This document shows, piece after piece, positions 11,855 to 24,587 of a stretch of 64,000 bases of DNA. The notes below the pieces were generated by a model. The model did no database searches. It was not told the origin of the DNA and saw only the letters and a program-made list of their open reading frames with translations. Location of the stretch: NCBI GenBank assembly GCA_024138025.1, contig JAMXBD010001242.1, forward strand, positions 310,001-374,000. The letters run 5' to 3'. The stretch comes from Combretum micranthum (taxonomy: Eukaryota > Streptophyta > Magnoliopsida > Myrtales > Combretaceae). The position numbers and the translations under genes are program-made. Numbering within the stretch: the first letter of the stretch is position 1; each line of letters begins with the position of its first letter.

Positions 11855-12152
11855 AATATTAGTGTCTCAAGTGGTTTAAAAAAAAGGAATCAACGTTTGG
11901 AAATTAATTTATTTAAGGTATCAAAGATTCAAGTGGTTAAAAAGAGATTATCAAATTTTTTTAAAGTAAGTCAAATAAAATATTAATATTTGACCATTAA
12001 TAAAAAAACTAAGGAAACTTAATTGAAAATTAATTAAAAAATTGATACCTTAAATCAACTTTATAAAATGTTGATACCTCATTTAATTCATTTTACCAGA
12101 CATTGATTCATCTTTTTAACCACTTAAAATATTGAAACCTTCTAGCATAATT
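11855..12152. mobile_element. Foldback (MITE-like) element
   Basis: The left arm contains CAAGTGGTTTAAA..GAATCAACGTTTGG (11869-11907). The right arm, read on the minus strand, has TAAGTGGTTAAAAAGATG and AATCAATGTCTGG (about 12103-12130). GGTATCAA words also occur in both arms in inverted order. Arms are imperfect and long with a short loop, as in aged MITEs. No target duplication was identified. Confidence 0.5.
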
Positions 12153-15100
12153 TACCCTTTGATGATTACAATGTAAATCCATTTGTTAGCATATAAAGTA
12201 CAATTTTAAACAAATTTCGATTAGTGAAATAAATCTCATCACATCTCTAATTCAAGTTGGTAATTGATTTATGCATGTCGTGTTTTATTGTTATATTGCA
12301 CTTTTATTAAAATTTAATATGTTACACTTGTTATCATTTACATTTGGAACTACTATCAAACTTCAATTTGAATATTATGATTTGTATGGAAAAGAGTAAA
12401 AGAAAGAATAAAATTTATAAGTTCTATAGGGAACGGGAAAAAAATTGAAGTAATTTTAAAAAGAAAAAAATTATATATATAATTTTTTACCAATAAATAT
12501 TATATATATATATATGATTGAAAGAGCAAATAAATAATAATAGATATAGTTGAGTGATTTAATGTTTAGCTTTATAAAAACGTGGTCCTAAGTCAAAATC
12601 TCATGAGTGTCATATTAGTGTTAGAGATGATAGGATGATGCAATGTGTTAAGGATAACAAAGCACTGAGCATTAAGAAATAGTGGTGGGGCATAAGTTTT
12701 GATAATTCAAAGCAGATAAAGTTCTATTTAAATTATCAAAGAGAATTTGGTCACCTTTTAAGGGTAAGGTAATAAATATCAAATCAACATTAGATAAGAA
12801 CTGTTGAACCAAGGGGTGAGGGATGACCTATTAATAACCTATCGTTTGCCAATTGAGTATTTTAGAACGTATATGTTACTTAAAATCTATCAAAAGTTTT
12901 ATCATGTGATTTACATATATAAAATGGGTTAAAACTGTCTCAGTGCCTTTTCCTATAAGAATAAAAGTTAATGTTGCATTTGGTACATGAAGTTCGATTG
13001 ATTTTTCTATTACTTACTAAAACTTTGAGATTGCTAATTTCAATGCTTGGTTGAATTTTTAAAGTTGGTGGAATTTTTAAAAACCAATGATAATACTTGC
13101 ATTGACTCATGATTATATTAATAAAGATATCCTATTTAAGATACATATACATAGTAGAAACAATATCTTGCAAAACAAAGTTAATACAAGTGACTTATTA
13201 TTCGATATAAAATTAACATAGGTAATGCAAATGACCTCAAAAAATATAATTGGGGTACCAAATTTAACAATATGAAAGCAGATAATTTATTGGAAAAATC
13301 AAAGTACAAATGTCAAATGTCACATTACCTTAGAAATAAAGAAAAAACCCTTCATTATTTTGATTTACATCTGCTTTAAGCTCAACTAATGTGCATTTAC
13401 CAGGCAAAGATTGCAAAGGAATGATGACTATCGATTTTTTGCAAGACTTTTATTTGGGTTCATATAAGGAAATGATTACATTATGGGTCTAATTATTTGG
13501 TCTTAGGTTAATTTAATTTGCTATCCTAGACAAGCATAACCAACAACATGCACAGTAAACACAAACTTGGTCTTGAAGTCACAAAGGGTAGCCGGGTCTC
13601 CAAACTCTTAATTACTAATCATTAATCATCATAAACTATATTAACATTTAATATAAGTATAAAATAGTTTATTAATTATTATTTTCCCCATCTATAACTC
13701 ACTTGGCCATATCTAAGTTCATGGTTACCTCCTTTGGATGTAAGTGTCCAAGAAGTATTAGATTGAATGAAAAATGATTTCTAAGGTTAAGAACACATTT
13801 ACGTCACGTTTGACAATATCGATAAAAAAGTTCTAGATCAAGTTAAAGTGGTTTGAACTATCATGTCACAAGTAGTTCATTCTCCTAGTGGTTCGAACCA
13901 TCTTGCAAGGAGTATAGACTACTTTTAAAAATTCTACAATTTTCTGCAGAACTGTTCATTCATTTCCCAAAATGTTCCCTCCAAAAATTTTACACTTTCT
14001 CATCATGAAAACCCATTTTTAGCACCAAAACTTTATCTATCTTATGGAAATTATTCTATAAAAAAATTATACAAATGACTCAATTTCTTGTTAAATTATA
14101 ATGGGGAAAGGTTAAATTATTACTTAACCCTCTTAAAATCGTTCTTCATCTTCAAAACCACCTTTAAACTTGTAGAGAGAAAAGTAAAAGAAAAAAAAAA
14201 ATTCCACAACCCCATTATTCTTTAATAAATCTTGTTGAAGTGGAGTTGTAATCAAGAAAATTCTCCAACATTATATCCTGTATAGAAAAGACATGCAAAA
14301 AAAAGAGAAAAAAAAAAACTAAGAAAAACTAAAAATTGAAGACCATCTCGATGTTTCCTAAATTCTTGGCGAGCAACTGACGGGGGAAGGTTGAGAGGAA
14401 AGGAGAAAGGAAATGGAGGGAAAATTAAAAAAAAAAAAAAAGAAATTGTTTCTTAAAAGCTAAATTTAAACTTCAAAGTGGAAAAAAAGGAGAGTACCCC
14501 TAGTATTGAGACATAATGACCATTTTGTCTTGTCCCTTTACATTTATATTATTCTTATTTTCTTGGGTTATTTCAATTATTTACTAATTTATCAAATTTC
14601 AAAAAATTATTATAGTATTTGAAAGTTTAAGAACGTATGCATGTCATGTCGGGATTAATGTTTAGAGGATTATTTACATTTTCAATTTTTTATTTATATA
14701 TTCTATATTGGAGAAGGTCCGACTAGTTGGCATTTCACCTTGTTAACTGTGGCGTCCACTAAGTAGGAGATGAACAAAATATTCTAATGGGGGTTGATTA
14801 GATAGCTCAGGGTTCCAAATATTCTAACTTATGTGAATCTTTTTATTAAACATCCGAGCACCCTTTTCATAGTTTACAATTGTTAGTTTCTGTTCAATAA
14901 GATTACTATTATATGTTTAGCTACAGGTTTTATTATGAATTTAGATGGTTTCGAGTCTTAATGTGTTTATACTAAAGTATCGATGTACAGTTAAATAGTT
15001 ACTTCCTGATTTCAGGGTGTTATAACCCATAAACATTTCTTTGACTACTGCCTCGATCATTTCATGATATCACAATCAAACAAAATCATTGTAAGAGTTC

Positions 15101-15334
15101 TACTATGTGGTAAATTTACACCTTCTTTGAAGATGAAATTAGCATATTACAACCTCAGAAATGGATGTGCCTCCCCATTCTACACCTATGGATCATTTTC
15201 CAAACAGACTTGGTATCAGATGCGGCTTGACTGCCTTTATGCTACAACCATGTTAATCATGCTTCTTTAACAAAAGAAAATACCCTTTTTTCCCTCTCAC
15301 CCTCTATCGATGTGTGCCATAAGGTTCATCCAAC
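12153..15334. other. Intergenic DNA downstream of the transporter gene
   Basis: Low-complexity AT-rich DNA with several A-runs (14195-14210, 14296-14320, 14425-14443). No coding region, terminal repeat or RNA gene could be supported. The last part contains the 3' flank of the transporter gene. Confidence 0.5.
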
Positions 15335-18300
15335 TTAGTCCACTACATCACTGCTAAATAACTTGAACTTGTTGGCATCAAGAATCAACTTCCTTATAGA
15401 TGAAAACGATCCCATAATTCCTGCGCCAGTAAATACAACAATGATGGAGACATTGATCCAATAAGTGAGGGATGATTTTGGTGGTTTGTATGTCATATTG
15501 TAGAGAACCATTGGAAGAACAAAATCCAGAGGAATAAAACCAATAGCTCCAACAATGCCATTTATGTCTCCAAAGAATGGAAGCATCGCTGCCATAAACC
15601 CACAAAACATCATGTAAATTGTCCTCAGGATTATCCGAGGAGCAAGGTTTCTCATAGAAAACATCCCTTGGTCTACATCAGCTGATTGCCTCTCCATGAT
15701 CTCATAAGCTACTTGGGAATAAACCTGAGTCATATAAGAAAACCTTTTTCAAATGATCGTTTAAGGATGCATGCTACAATGATTCATCGTCGACCATGTT
15801 TGCATATATGGTTTTTAGTTCATATGGAAAATATGGTTTTCATGATGTCTAACATGGAAAGAATTTATGAGCTTACCAAACCAATTGCAAAGAGCTGCAG
15901 GAGGACAAATATAACAGCTAGGCCAAGAACCCACGTTGAAGCCAAAGAGGGACCATCATCAGGCATTAAGCTCTTGAGTATATTTGAATTTGATTTGTTT
16001 CCAAAGACATAATATCCTGAAACACTGCTGAATAGAAGGTCAAGAAAATTACAAAATAGCACATAATCAGTCCTTTAACCATCTTTCCGGTAGCAGGTGG
16101 AGCTAAAGTTGCCTGAAATAATAAATGGAACAAGGTGAATTTTCAAGGTTATGCTCAATATGTGCTATGAAAGTACCTTTTGTTACAGCCTAATGTTAAA
16201 GATGAAGAAAGATTACTTGAATTTCTGGAGTATCCCATTTCCAAAGATAGCAGCGATTATAGATAATGAATGAAGGCACTAAAAACACGGGCTGATTCTG
16301 AGGGTTCTAAAGAATAATCCCTTGGCGGGGCATTCCTTGACAGAGCTACAGAATGAAATCATCACATCAGAACAAGTTGTAATGGAAACTCACATACAGA
16401 ACATAACATAACCCAAAAATGTGATTGAAAATGAGAAGGTAAGATATTAAAGACCGAACCATGTCTTTTTCGATTCGATTGGATTATGGAGAACTTCTTT
16501 CTAACCATGTTTATGCAACCAAATGATGGATAAGTTCTATGTGAAGATATTATCATAAGCATTGCCTCTTTGTGAAAATACAAGGATTTTCATATTCAAT
16601 ACCTGCATTAACACAGCACCAACAACGAGGAAGGTATATCCCAAACTGAGAAGAAGTGAAGCCAAATTAATGTGCCTGAGAGAGTGAAAGATGGAAGAGA
16701 GAACGATCATAACCACCGTCACCATTGCTATGAACTCGTACAGTTTGAGGGAGCCATTGGAGACAGATTCGAGTACATTATCTTGCACATTAAAAAACCA
16801 AAGAAATGCATAACGAAAATGCACTATCATAGGCATGATAATAGACAAAAAGTTATAATCTCAAGCAGTGAATTCATTAGTAGGTAGAAAGTATTGAATT
16901 GGCAAATCCATAGATCATAAACCAAGCATCTATTACCGAAATAATCGAAAAATTTGTATTGAATTAGAACTTCAACCGAAAAATTTTGCAAGTTTCAATT
17001 CACTTGTTCTTCTTCATTAGTTCATCTGAAATTCATTTTTAGAGCCGCATTTCTTCCCGTGGCATACCTGAAGACATTCTCCTGCTAGTAGAATAGCTCC
17101 AATGCCAATTCCAGTATTGATGGTAGTTTGAATGAATATCACAAAGTAAAACATCCATCCTGATCCTATAAGTACAATATGCAAAAGTTTAACTTGTGAA
17201 GAAACTGATTGTTGTAGCTTTATCAGATAGTTCAGAAGATAATTCCATGAAATTTAGATTACTTGACTCAAAATTATGTACAGTGACTAGACACTATAGA
17301 CATTGTGATTCAATAGTACTTGTCCCTTTAAAATTATCAATATTAATTCAAGCTGATTCTAGATTTTGTTTTATAAAATACTTCTTACATAATAATATTA
17401 AATGAATCATGGATTGCAGTGTCAAAAAATATTAATCTTATTTTTTTCTTCTTCTTATCTTATGAGGGTATGGTTACTCCTCTCTTTCTCTCCCCACTTT
17501 CTCACTTTTTCTCTCCCCCTTTTTTTAACTGTTTCTACTTTTTTTTCTTTCATATCTTTTTTAATTGTTTTTTTTTACACACACAACGTATATGTATCAC
17601 AACATGTTTTTTAATTGTTTCTTTTTTTTTAACATGCAACACGAGTGTATTATTTGTCATATATATATAGATATATTTAATTAGACAGCCGAAAAATGCG
17701 ATAGAAATATGGGTCATGCGCACTAAAAGATGGGGTCACAAAGGAAAAGATATGGAAAAGCATGAAAGAACTACGAGTGGGCATTGGTGGGTCGACAATT
17801 ATGCTGTCAGCGAGGATAATTAAAAGTAGTGATCTAGTACTTTTCCATGATAAATTTTAGAAGTGGAAATGTTCACCTTCCACTTCGACATTATACTTTG
17901 TTTTTTTTTTAAACATACAAATAAATTATTTAAAAATAAAGCAAAGTTCTATGAAATACTTATTTAAATCACCACTTGCCCCACTATAAAATGTACCATG
18001 TCAATTTCCTTCAAGACCTCACTCCGTTTTCTTTCCTCAACATATCACTTTGATATGTGAATTTCATGATATATTCATTTATCATATTAATCTATATAAT
18101 AGGTTTATTGCTTAATTTAAAAAATTGCTTATCTAAATATGCATATTATATGCTTATAATCCGTTAATAATTTAATTTATTTATTTCTACAATTATTTTA
18201 TATAATAGAACTCGAGAACAAAAGTTGTCTAATCTAGTTGAAGGGTGTAATTGGGCATGTTAGAAAGTTAAGTAGTGTTGGAAATATGGACCATGGCTGA

Positions 18301-21300
18301 TGGGTTGGCCCATTTACCCACTTTAGAGAAGGGATTGTAGCCAAATTTTTTTAACCTATTTAAAAGCAAGTTAAATTAGTCTAACCTATTTAACATGTGA
18401 GTCAAAACGGGTTAACTCATAATGGGTCAAGCAAGCCTAGAGGCGGAACCATTAAAAAATAAATAAATTTTTTGGGAACTTGCACACGCTACACGATCAT
18501 TATTAAATAATAATATTAATAATAGAAAAACTCATAAGGCATACGAGGAGACAAACAAATACACCACGATGCAACTCAACTCAAACCAATCCAGGAGATA
18601 GAAAAACCCTCAACACAGAAACCCATGCCCCATCAGTAAACTTATTAAACCAGCTCGCATGGGCCTATTTGGTATTTTACAATCAATTCACCAACTACCA
18701 CGACTTCTTACGTGCACTACTCAATTGCTTTGCCTACCACTTGGCTAACAGCAAAACCTCAGCGAATTGACGGCCAATAAAGAGGAAAACCACAGATGAA
18801 ATATCTCTTCCATGACTACGGAACAAAAAAAAAAAAAACTTTTATATAAAATGACAAAATAAGTTTATGTTTACAATTATAGAAATGATAGAATATAAAG
18901 CTTTTCCCCGATGCTGCTTGAATTGAGTGTATTCTTTTGTTTTCAAGCGTTCAACTCAATAAATAACTTTTTAAACATATATTAGACCGCATATATAATT
19001 AATCTAATTGCAACACAAACATCAATTTTTGCTATTACTCATGTTGATCCAGGCTTCAGCCTTTTAAAATTCAAATAAAAGTTGTATATTATGCAGGAAC
19101 CTAAGTCTTTTAAGACATGATAAAAGAGGTGATTAATAAATATATTAAATATACTTTACACCGCAAACATTATATCATTTTTTAAGTATATATTATTGAT
19201 TTAAACGTAATATGATATTGATATCTAATAAATCATTTAAAAAACTTGTTTTTATATTTAAGTAATCAAAATAGTAATGAAATTAAACTTTATAAAACCA
19301 TAAAATATAAATATTTTAATTTTCACATAAACTAATATAAAAAAGCTAACAAAAATTATTTTTGGCCCGCGGACCAGCCCGCTTAGTCCTTCAACCAATG
19401 TAGGTTGGCCCAAGCCTAAAAATTCCGGCCCATTTAAAAGCAGGTCAAAATGGCATAACCTGTTTGTCCACCTCTAGAATTAAGGGTTAATGAGTAAAAT
19501 CATGTTAAACGAATATTAAACCATGGTTAAACGAAATCATTTCTAAAGCTGGGCTAGCTTCAATGGGATTAAACCAGCGAACCAACTCGGATCTCATAAC
19601 ACTTCTTGAGTGAAAATTTAAATATAGTCATCTTTATAAATATTCAGTATCATACCAATAGATTACCATTACATTAACATTTAATTTTAATTTTCCTTTT
19701 ATTTTTCACTTACGTTAGTGGTCAATCTCTTTAATAAAAGAACGATGGTATCTCTGTCTCTCTCTTAATAATTTTCTTCCGCATGGTCGCCATTCTCTTC
19801 CGCGATAGATGGCGGAGGTGTACGTCGAAATTCACCCAATCCATTTGACCAAGTGTGGAAGTAAAGAAAAATAAAAGTTTGCCGAAAGAGGGCTGGCTCT
19901 CCGAGGCCTACTAGCACCAAACTTTCCTGCATTTACATTTTCAAGTACGAAGAAGAAGGACACCATGAGAAAATCCCAGTCACCATGTCCATAAAGGATA
20001 TACTAAATCGGACGTATCCCAATGCGCATTTAACCGTAAACCGAAATTTTGTGTCGCTCCAATTTACATGGTCCATTTCTATGGCACGTGTCTGTTACCT
20101 TCTCCTAAAGACACGCCATGTACTTAACAGCCGATACGCAACGTGCACATACGCACACTTTAATTTTCCAACCAACCAGTTGTTCCCTTATCCGCACTGA
20201 TAAGACAGCTTGTTTTTACATGCATTTTCATTCCCATTCCCATTCCCATTCCCATTACGCACGCCAAATTAGTGCCTGAGGTGATGTCACCGCATGCCAC
20301 TGTAATTTCTCATATAATATATAATAAAAAAATTAAATATATTTAATTTTTTACATATATTTAAAAAAAAAAAAGAAACTTATTCAAAATTTAATATATA
20401 TAATGAGCCTTCAAAGCCAAACCCAGTTCATTAGTCGTTTAGGCCAAGCTAATGAGCCAATATCTTGTCCATATCAACGTAAGCCTAAAGCTTGCTATGA
20501 TACTCTTTATCTTGGCTTGAACTACTGGTTGACTATGGCTACATTTGATCAATACTTTGGCCAACTTCTCTTAACATGCTCCTCTTACTTGGGTTAAGCA
20601 TGTGCAAATGTGATTCATCGTAACCTTCACCAAGCGCTTATTTATTCATGATCTTATAATATGACCAACTACTAAGAATGCATTTACTATAAGTACATCT
20701 CTCCACTCAACGAGAATAGTAATGTCATATGAACTATTTATCTCTCCTACATTTATTAAAAACCTCAAATCAATATGCTTGAATGGAGTGGTTGCACTGG
20801 ATCCAACCTTAACGTACCACTAATTATGTTTTGTTTTGCAGGCCCACTATTTATAGGAGTTAAGACTAAATTATCTATCTTTAGCCTCTACTAGATTAGA
20901 GCTAGTGACAAAAATAATTTCTTCTTCTTCTTTTAGGTTTAAATTACAGACTATATGTAATGGTTGTGCTATGGGTGTATTGGGAAGGCTTATATGCATG
21001 TAAAAAGGGTTTGGGTGTAAGTCATGTGGGATTCCCCAGCGTTACCACTTCACAGTAGCATCGCCCTCATCTGTGGGCCCCGGAGTCCTTACCGGGAAGA
21101 CTCTCTCGCACACAGCCTTTTGGGGACCACTGCTACACATGGTGTGAAGGATTGTCCCACATGGGTTGGCTCAACCCTTTTTACATGCATATAAGCCTTC
21201 CCAATACACCCATAGCACAACCATTACAGTTTCAACATTCAAACTATAATTTTCCTATCATTTATCACAATATTACTTTAATTATCAATAATATTAAAAT

Positions 21301-22562
21301 GCATGTAACCATCTTGTATCATATATAAGTCTATACACGTAACTCTTATCTTCATAGCTCATTTAGACCACTCTAGTTCTTATATTGTAGATTTGTTCTC
21401 TTAATAGAACTTTATATAAAGCAAACTATATATTTTTAATTATATTTATTTCTTGTATTGTTGAATATTATTAATAGATAATTATTTATTTTTATCTAAA
21501 TAAAAAATAGTCGAATAAAAATTTTTTCCATTAGTTTTCCATATTATATTTGTGTATATTTCTTTTAGATGTCATTCTTTTTCATTTTAAATTTTTCTTT
21601 CTTAAACCATATGGTCAAGCGGCCAAAAAAAAAAACCCATATGGGTCATATGAATCCACACCATACGGAACGGGTCAGAGGTCAGGCTTTCCAAGTAGGG
21701 ACATCTAGTATGCTGTACTATGCTCAACTTATCAAGTCTTTTCACTATCCCACAAAACCAGTCTTTAGATAAGTACCATTTTTCAATTTTTTTTTTCTTT
21801 TCTTTAGAGTACTTTTATTCTAAATTTTTTACTTCTTTATCACGTGTATTGCTAGGGGACATCTGTTTATCCATATATTATTATTAAATAGCAATATACA
21901 TCCATTCTTGTCAAATTATCCTCATTAGGAGTGTAAACGAGTCGAGTTAAGTCGATACAATATCAAGTTTAACTCGACTCGAATAAAAAAATCGAACTCG
22001 ATCGAGTTTTAATTTTAAACTCGAACTCGAACTAGACTCGATGAAGCTCAATTATCCTTTTAAATATTGATTTAACTATAAAGAGTATTTAATACTCGAT
22101 AAGTTCGAACTCAAATCAACTTGATGTAATACTTGATTAAACTCGTGAATTAATCGAGTTGAGTATTTTAAAGCTCGAATTCGATCTCGATAGCTACTTG
22201 AGGAGCTCGAACTTGAGCTTGACGTGATTACAAATAAGTTCAATTTAAGTTTTCACCAAGTCAAACTCATATATCTTGCGAGCTGTCTTGACTCACTTAC
22301 AATCCTAATCTTCACTTTTAAACCTCTTATCATGGAAAGGGAATATAAAAACTAACGTCACTATATAGCTTTAAAACTAAAACAACTATTGGAATTGCGC
22401 ACAACCTCACTTTTCTTAATGTTCATCCATTACTTATGCTAATACTATTATTAACTCTCCTTATATTAATTTACAGTGCATTGTCTTTTCACTATTTTTT
22501 ATTTTTTTAAGGGAAATGGATTAATTTTATAATTATATAATATATATATATTTCAATAGAAT

Positions 22563-22594
<32 letters not shown>

Positions 22595-24316
22595 AAACAA
22601 TAAATAGTGGTGAAACACCCTATCATGGGTGTTAAAATAATAATACATAAAATAAGTAATTAGCTTATAACATTATAGTGTAATAACCTTAATATTAATC
22701 ATTTTAAAAGATCCAATTAATCTGAATCCCTTATAATAGGAAAAGAAAAGCTTTAATTGAAAAATAAAAATTCGATCCACCTTTTACATAAAAAATAATA
22801 TAATCAATCATATAATTGAAAATTAAAAACTTATTCTATATATAAATGTATATATTGTGTTAAGTTGTTGAATTAAAAGCATAAAAACTCTTTATTCATT
22901 TACGAATATTTACTGGTATGTTTGTTTCATCTATTTCTGGTTGTTTTGTCATTTATTTATATAGTTTTTAAACATATATTTATTAAGAAACAAATATAGA
23001 TAAAAAAATAGATATTTTTACTAATAAAAAGATAAAAAAAATTATATAAATAAGATCCAAATAAAATAATATATGTAGATTAGATATAAATTAAATATAA
23101 ATAAAAATTTTACAATCCAATTGGACCCAAAAATACTGAAGAAATGGATGGATAATTAATTAAAGATGTGACAACTTATCTGTTTTTGGGAAAGCCACGA
23201 ATTTGATAAACTCAGATAATACACTGGTCGTAATCTCTTCTTAAATATGTAGGTCCCAAATATACTTTAAGGGAAATTCTATATTAGGTATTTAGGATAT
23301 TTTAGTCGATAAATCTTTGGAATAATCTCTAAGATCTTACGAATCGGAGCTCCCTATGATTTTTCTAAATGATCAATCTTCCCAAAATACAGGACATTGG
23401 TTGCTAGTGGAAAACACCCAACTTCTTCTTAATTCTAAAATTTTCCTTTTAAAATCTTCGATTATCTAATCATTCCTAAGAACTTCTACGTGAACTCGTA
23501 CGGCCGAATCAATTAAAAGAAAAAATAAAAAAGAAAGGGTGTTGTAAATTACCAAGCACATCGGCGGCGAGCTCCCGGAAGCGGATGTGGCGGCGGCCGG
23601 CATTTTCGCAGTGTTCTAAGACCTTGGACATGAGGTAGTAAGAGTAAAAAGTGACCAACCCCATGACCGTCAAGCTCAGGAACCCCAGAGCCCAGCCTAA
23701 CCCCCTGAAAGCGTACGGCAACGTTAGTATGGTCGGTCCTACAATTGCCGTCGTCAGATGAAACCCAGCATGCCACCATTGACCTGTTACACAACAATAA
23801 TATCATCCCTTATTTATTTATTTTATTTATTTCTAATTAATAAACATGCCACTTAATAATATGACTAACAATAAATTATAAATCGGCATTACGTGAAAGT
23901 GAATGAGACTATATATAATCGGCCTGACGTATAACTTTCTTGACGTTGCGTGATACATTAATGAGGTTGACATTATAATAATCAATAATTGACTGAAAAT
24001 GCGTGCGTTTGCAGATGTAATATTAAATCACAATAACCATAATGGTTATTTACAAAGCTATGATGTACAAACTCTACCTAGGAAAAATAATTGAATAAAT
24101 TCTGGACTATGTTGGGATTGAGAAACCTCTATATGTGGGATATAAAACAGAAAAAATTGTGCAAAGACAAAGGGGGCGATACGTTATATATGATTAAGTG
24201 AATTATAAGGAAATTTAATGTTGACATTTACCTTTAGACTCGAGGACGAAGACTGCTCCGGCATCAACTTCACGGCCAGACTCGGGGAAGGGGTCCTTTT
24301 TAGGAGGATCGGCCAT
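15335..24316 (-). CDS. GAT1: GABA transporter 1-like (AAAP amino-acid permease), 7 exons, exons 4-6 frameshifted
   Basis: This encodes a proton-coupled plasma-membrane transporter for gamma-aminobutyrate of the amino acid/auxin permease (AAAP) family. Exons (minus strand): 24316-24232 ([16 protein letters not shown]), 23783-23553 ([20 protein letters not shown] and GLGWALGF), 17165-17068 ([20 protein letters not shown]), 16781-16603, 16345-16217, 16112-15877 ([22 protein letters not shown]) and 15724-15335 ([38 protein letters not shown]). Every intron is GT-AG and phases agree. With the deletions compensated the length is about 452 residues, the size known for plant GAT1, with its predicted 11 membrane spans. 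Exons 4, 5 and 6 contain about seven small deletions (11 nt in total), so the sequence as given would not make full-length protein. The ATG at 24316 is the family's usual start and sits about 70 nt below a TATA box. Assignment to GAT1 is strong. Functional status is uncertain. Confidence 0.9.
18290..19485. mobile_element. Degenerate hAT-like non-autonomous debris
   Basis: Near 19360-19480 the text, read on the minus strand, is TAGAGGTGGACAAACAGG followed by GGTCAAAATGG and GGGCCAACC words. Around 18300-18440 similar words occur in the opposite sense (GGGTTGGCCCATTT, GTCAAAACGGGTTAAC, GGGTCAAGCAAGCC). TAGAGGTGxxCAAA is a common hAT-type terminus. No clean pair of termini or target duplication could be fixed, so the limits are approximate. 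Confidence 0.3.
20228..20256. repeat. (CCCATT)n short tandem repeat
   Basis: Four adjacent CATTCC/CCCATT hexamer units within intron 2 of the transporter gene. Confidence 0.8.
20956..21228. mobile_element. 273 bp foldback element with perfect 56 nt inverted arms
   Basis: The arm 20956-21011 begins TGTAATGGTTGTGCTATGG and is the exact reverse complement of 21173-21228 over 56 nt. A second, imperfect inverted pair (CATGTGGGA near 21025 and TCCCACATG near 21154) continues inward. The loop is GC-rich (GTGGGCCCCGGAGTCC, TTACCGGGAAGACTC). Arm identity implies a recent insertion or very recent homogenisation, unlike the decayed elements around it. No flanking target duplication was identified and no transposase frame is present. 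Confidence 0.75.
21925..22308. mobile_element. hAT-like MITE (384 bp)
   Basis: The termini TTAGGAGTGTAAACGAG and, on the other strand, TTAGGATTGTAAGTGAG form an imperfect inverted pair. The interior is packed with TCGAGCTCGAAC-type words (AACTCGACTCG, CGAACTCGAACT), a composition typical of non-autonomous hAT elements starting (T)AGGGGTGTAAACGAG. No clean 8 bp duplication was found. Confidence 0.6.
22563..22594. repeat. (TTTC)n microsatellite
   Basis: About eight TTTC units in intron 2 of the transporter gene. Confidence 0.85.
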
Positions 24317-24381
24317 TGCTCTACTATTAGCCGGCGGCGGCCGATTTTATGGACCAAATACAGCAGGGGAGTGCTTGTGTG

Positions 24382-24396
24382 ATATAATATATATAG
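24382..24396 (-). promoter_or_regulatory. TATA box of the GABA transporter gene, with upstream GA/CT tract
   Basis: The minus strand reads CTATATATATTATATC about 70 nt before the ATG at 24316. A CT-repeat (GAGAGAGAGAGA on the plus strand, 24402-24415) lies directly upstream, an arrangement common in plant core promoters. The transcription start is inferred to lie about 30 nt downstream of the box. Confidence 0.5.
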
Positions 24397-24587
24397 TGGG
24401 TGAGAGAGAGAGAGATGGAAGAGAGCGATATTCGTGTGGGGGTGTACTTGGCCAAAGTGCAGCAACAATCGAGGAAGAGAACTTTGCGTAAGAGGAGTAT
24501 GAACAGAGAGAGGTTATATACACGCAAGTCAAACGGAGGGAAAATATTTACTGTAGTTAGAATAGTGAACCCATCCAATCTCGGTAT

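Larger units (their letters stand above)
17166..23552 (-). other. Intron 2 of the GABA transporter gene (6.4 kb)
   Basis: The intron runs from the donor GCTTG|GTAATT at 23553/23552 to the acceptor TATAG|GATC at 17166/17165. It holds a T-rich tract (17440-17640), hAT-like debris (18.3-19.5 kb), a GC-richer stretch at 19.75-20.2 kb with a G-box-like GGCACGTGTC at 20081-20090, a foldback element (20956-21228) and a hAT-like MITE (21925-22308). No additional conserved transporter exon was found inside it, since the reading frame joins directly from exon 2 to exon 3. Confidence 0.8.

Noticed and set aside
15064..15270. 68-codon plus-strand frame beside the transporter gene
   Set aside because: No recognisable similarity, and it lies in the 3' flank of the minus-strand gene. 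Probably chance.
20956..21228. Possible self-cleaving ribozyme (retrozyme) in the foldback loop
   Set aside because: The hammerhead core (CUGAUGA with GAAA and a cleavage triplet) is not present. CAGATGAGG alone is not enough, and no PBS/PPT pair is seen.
23549..24578. Additional frames overlapping exons 1 and 2 of the transporter gene
   Set aside because: They are other-frame shadows. The spliced frame matches the transporter family precisely.
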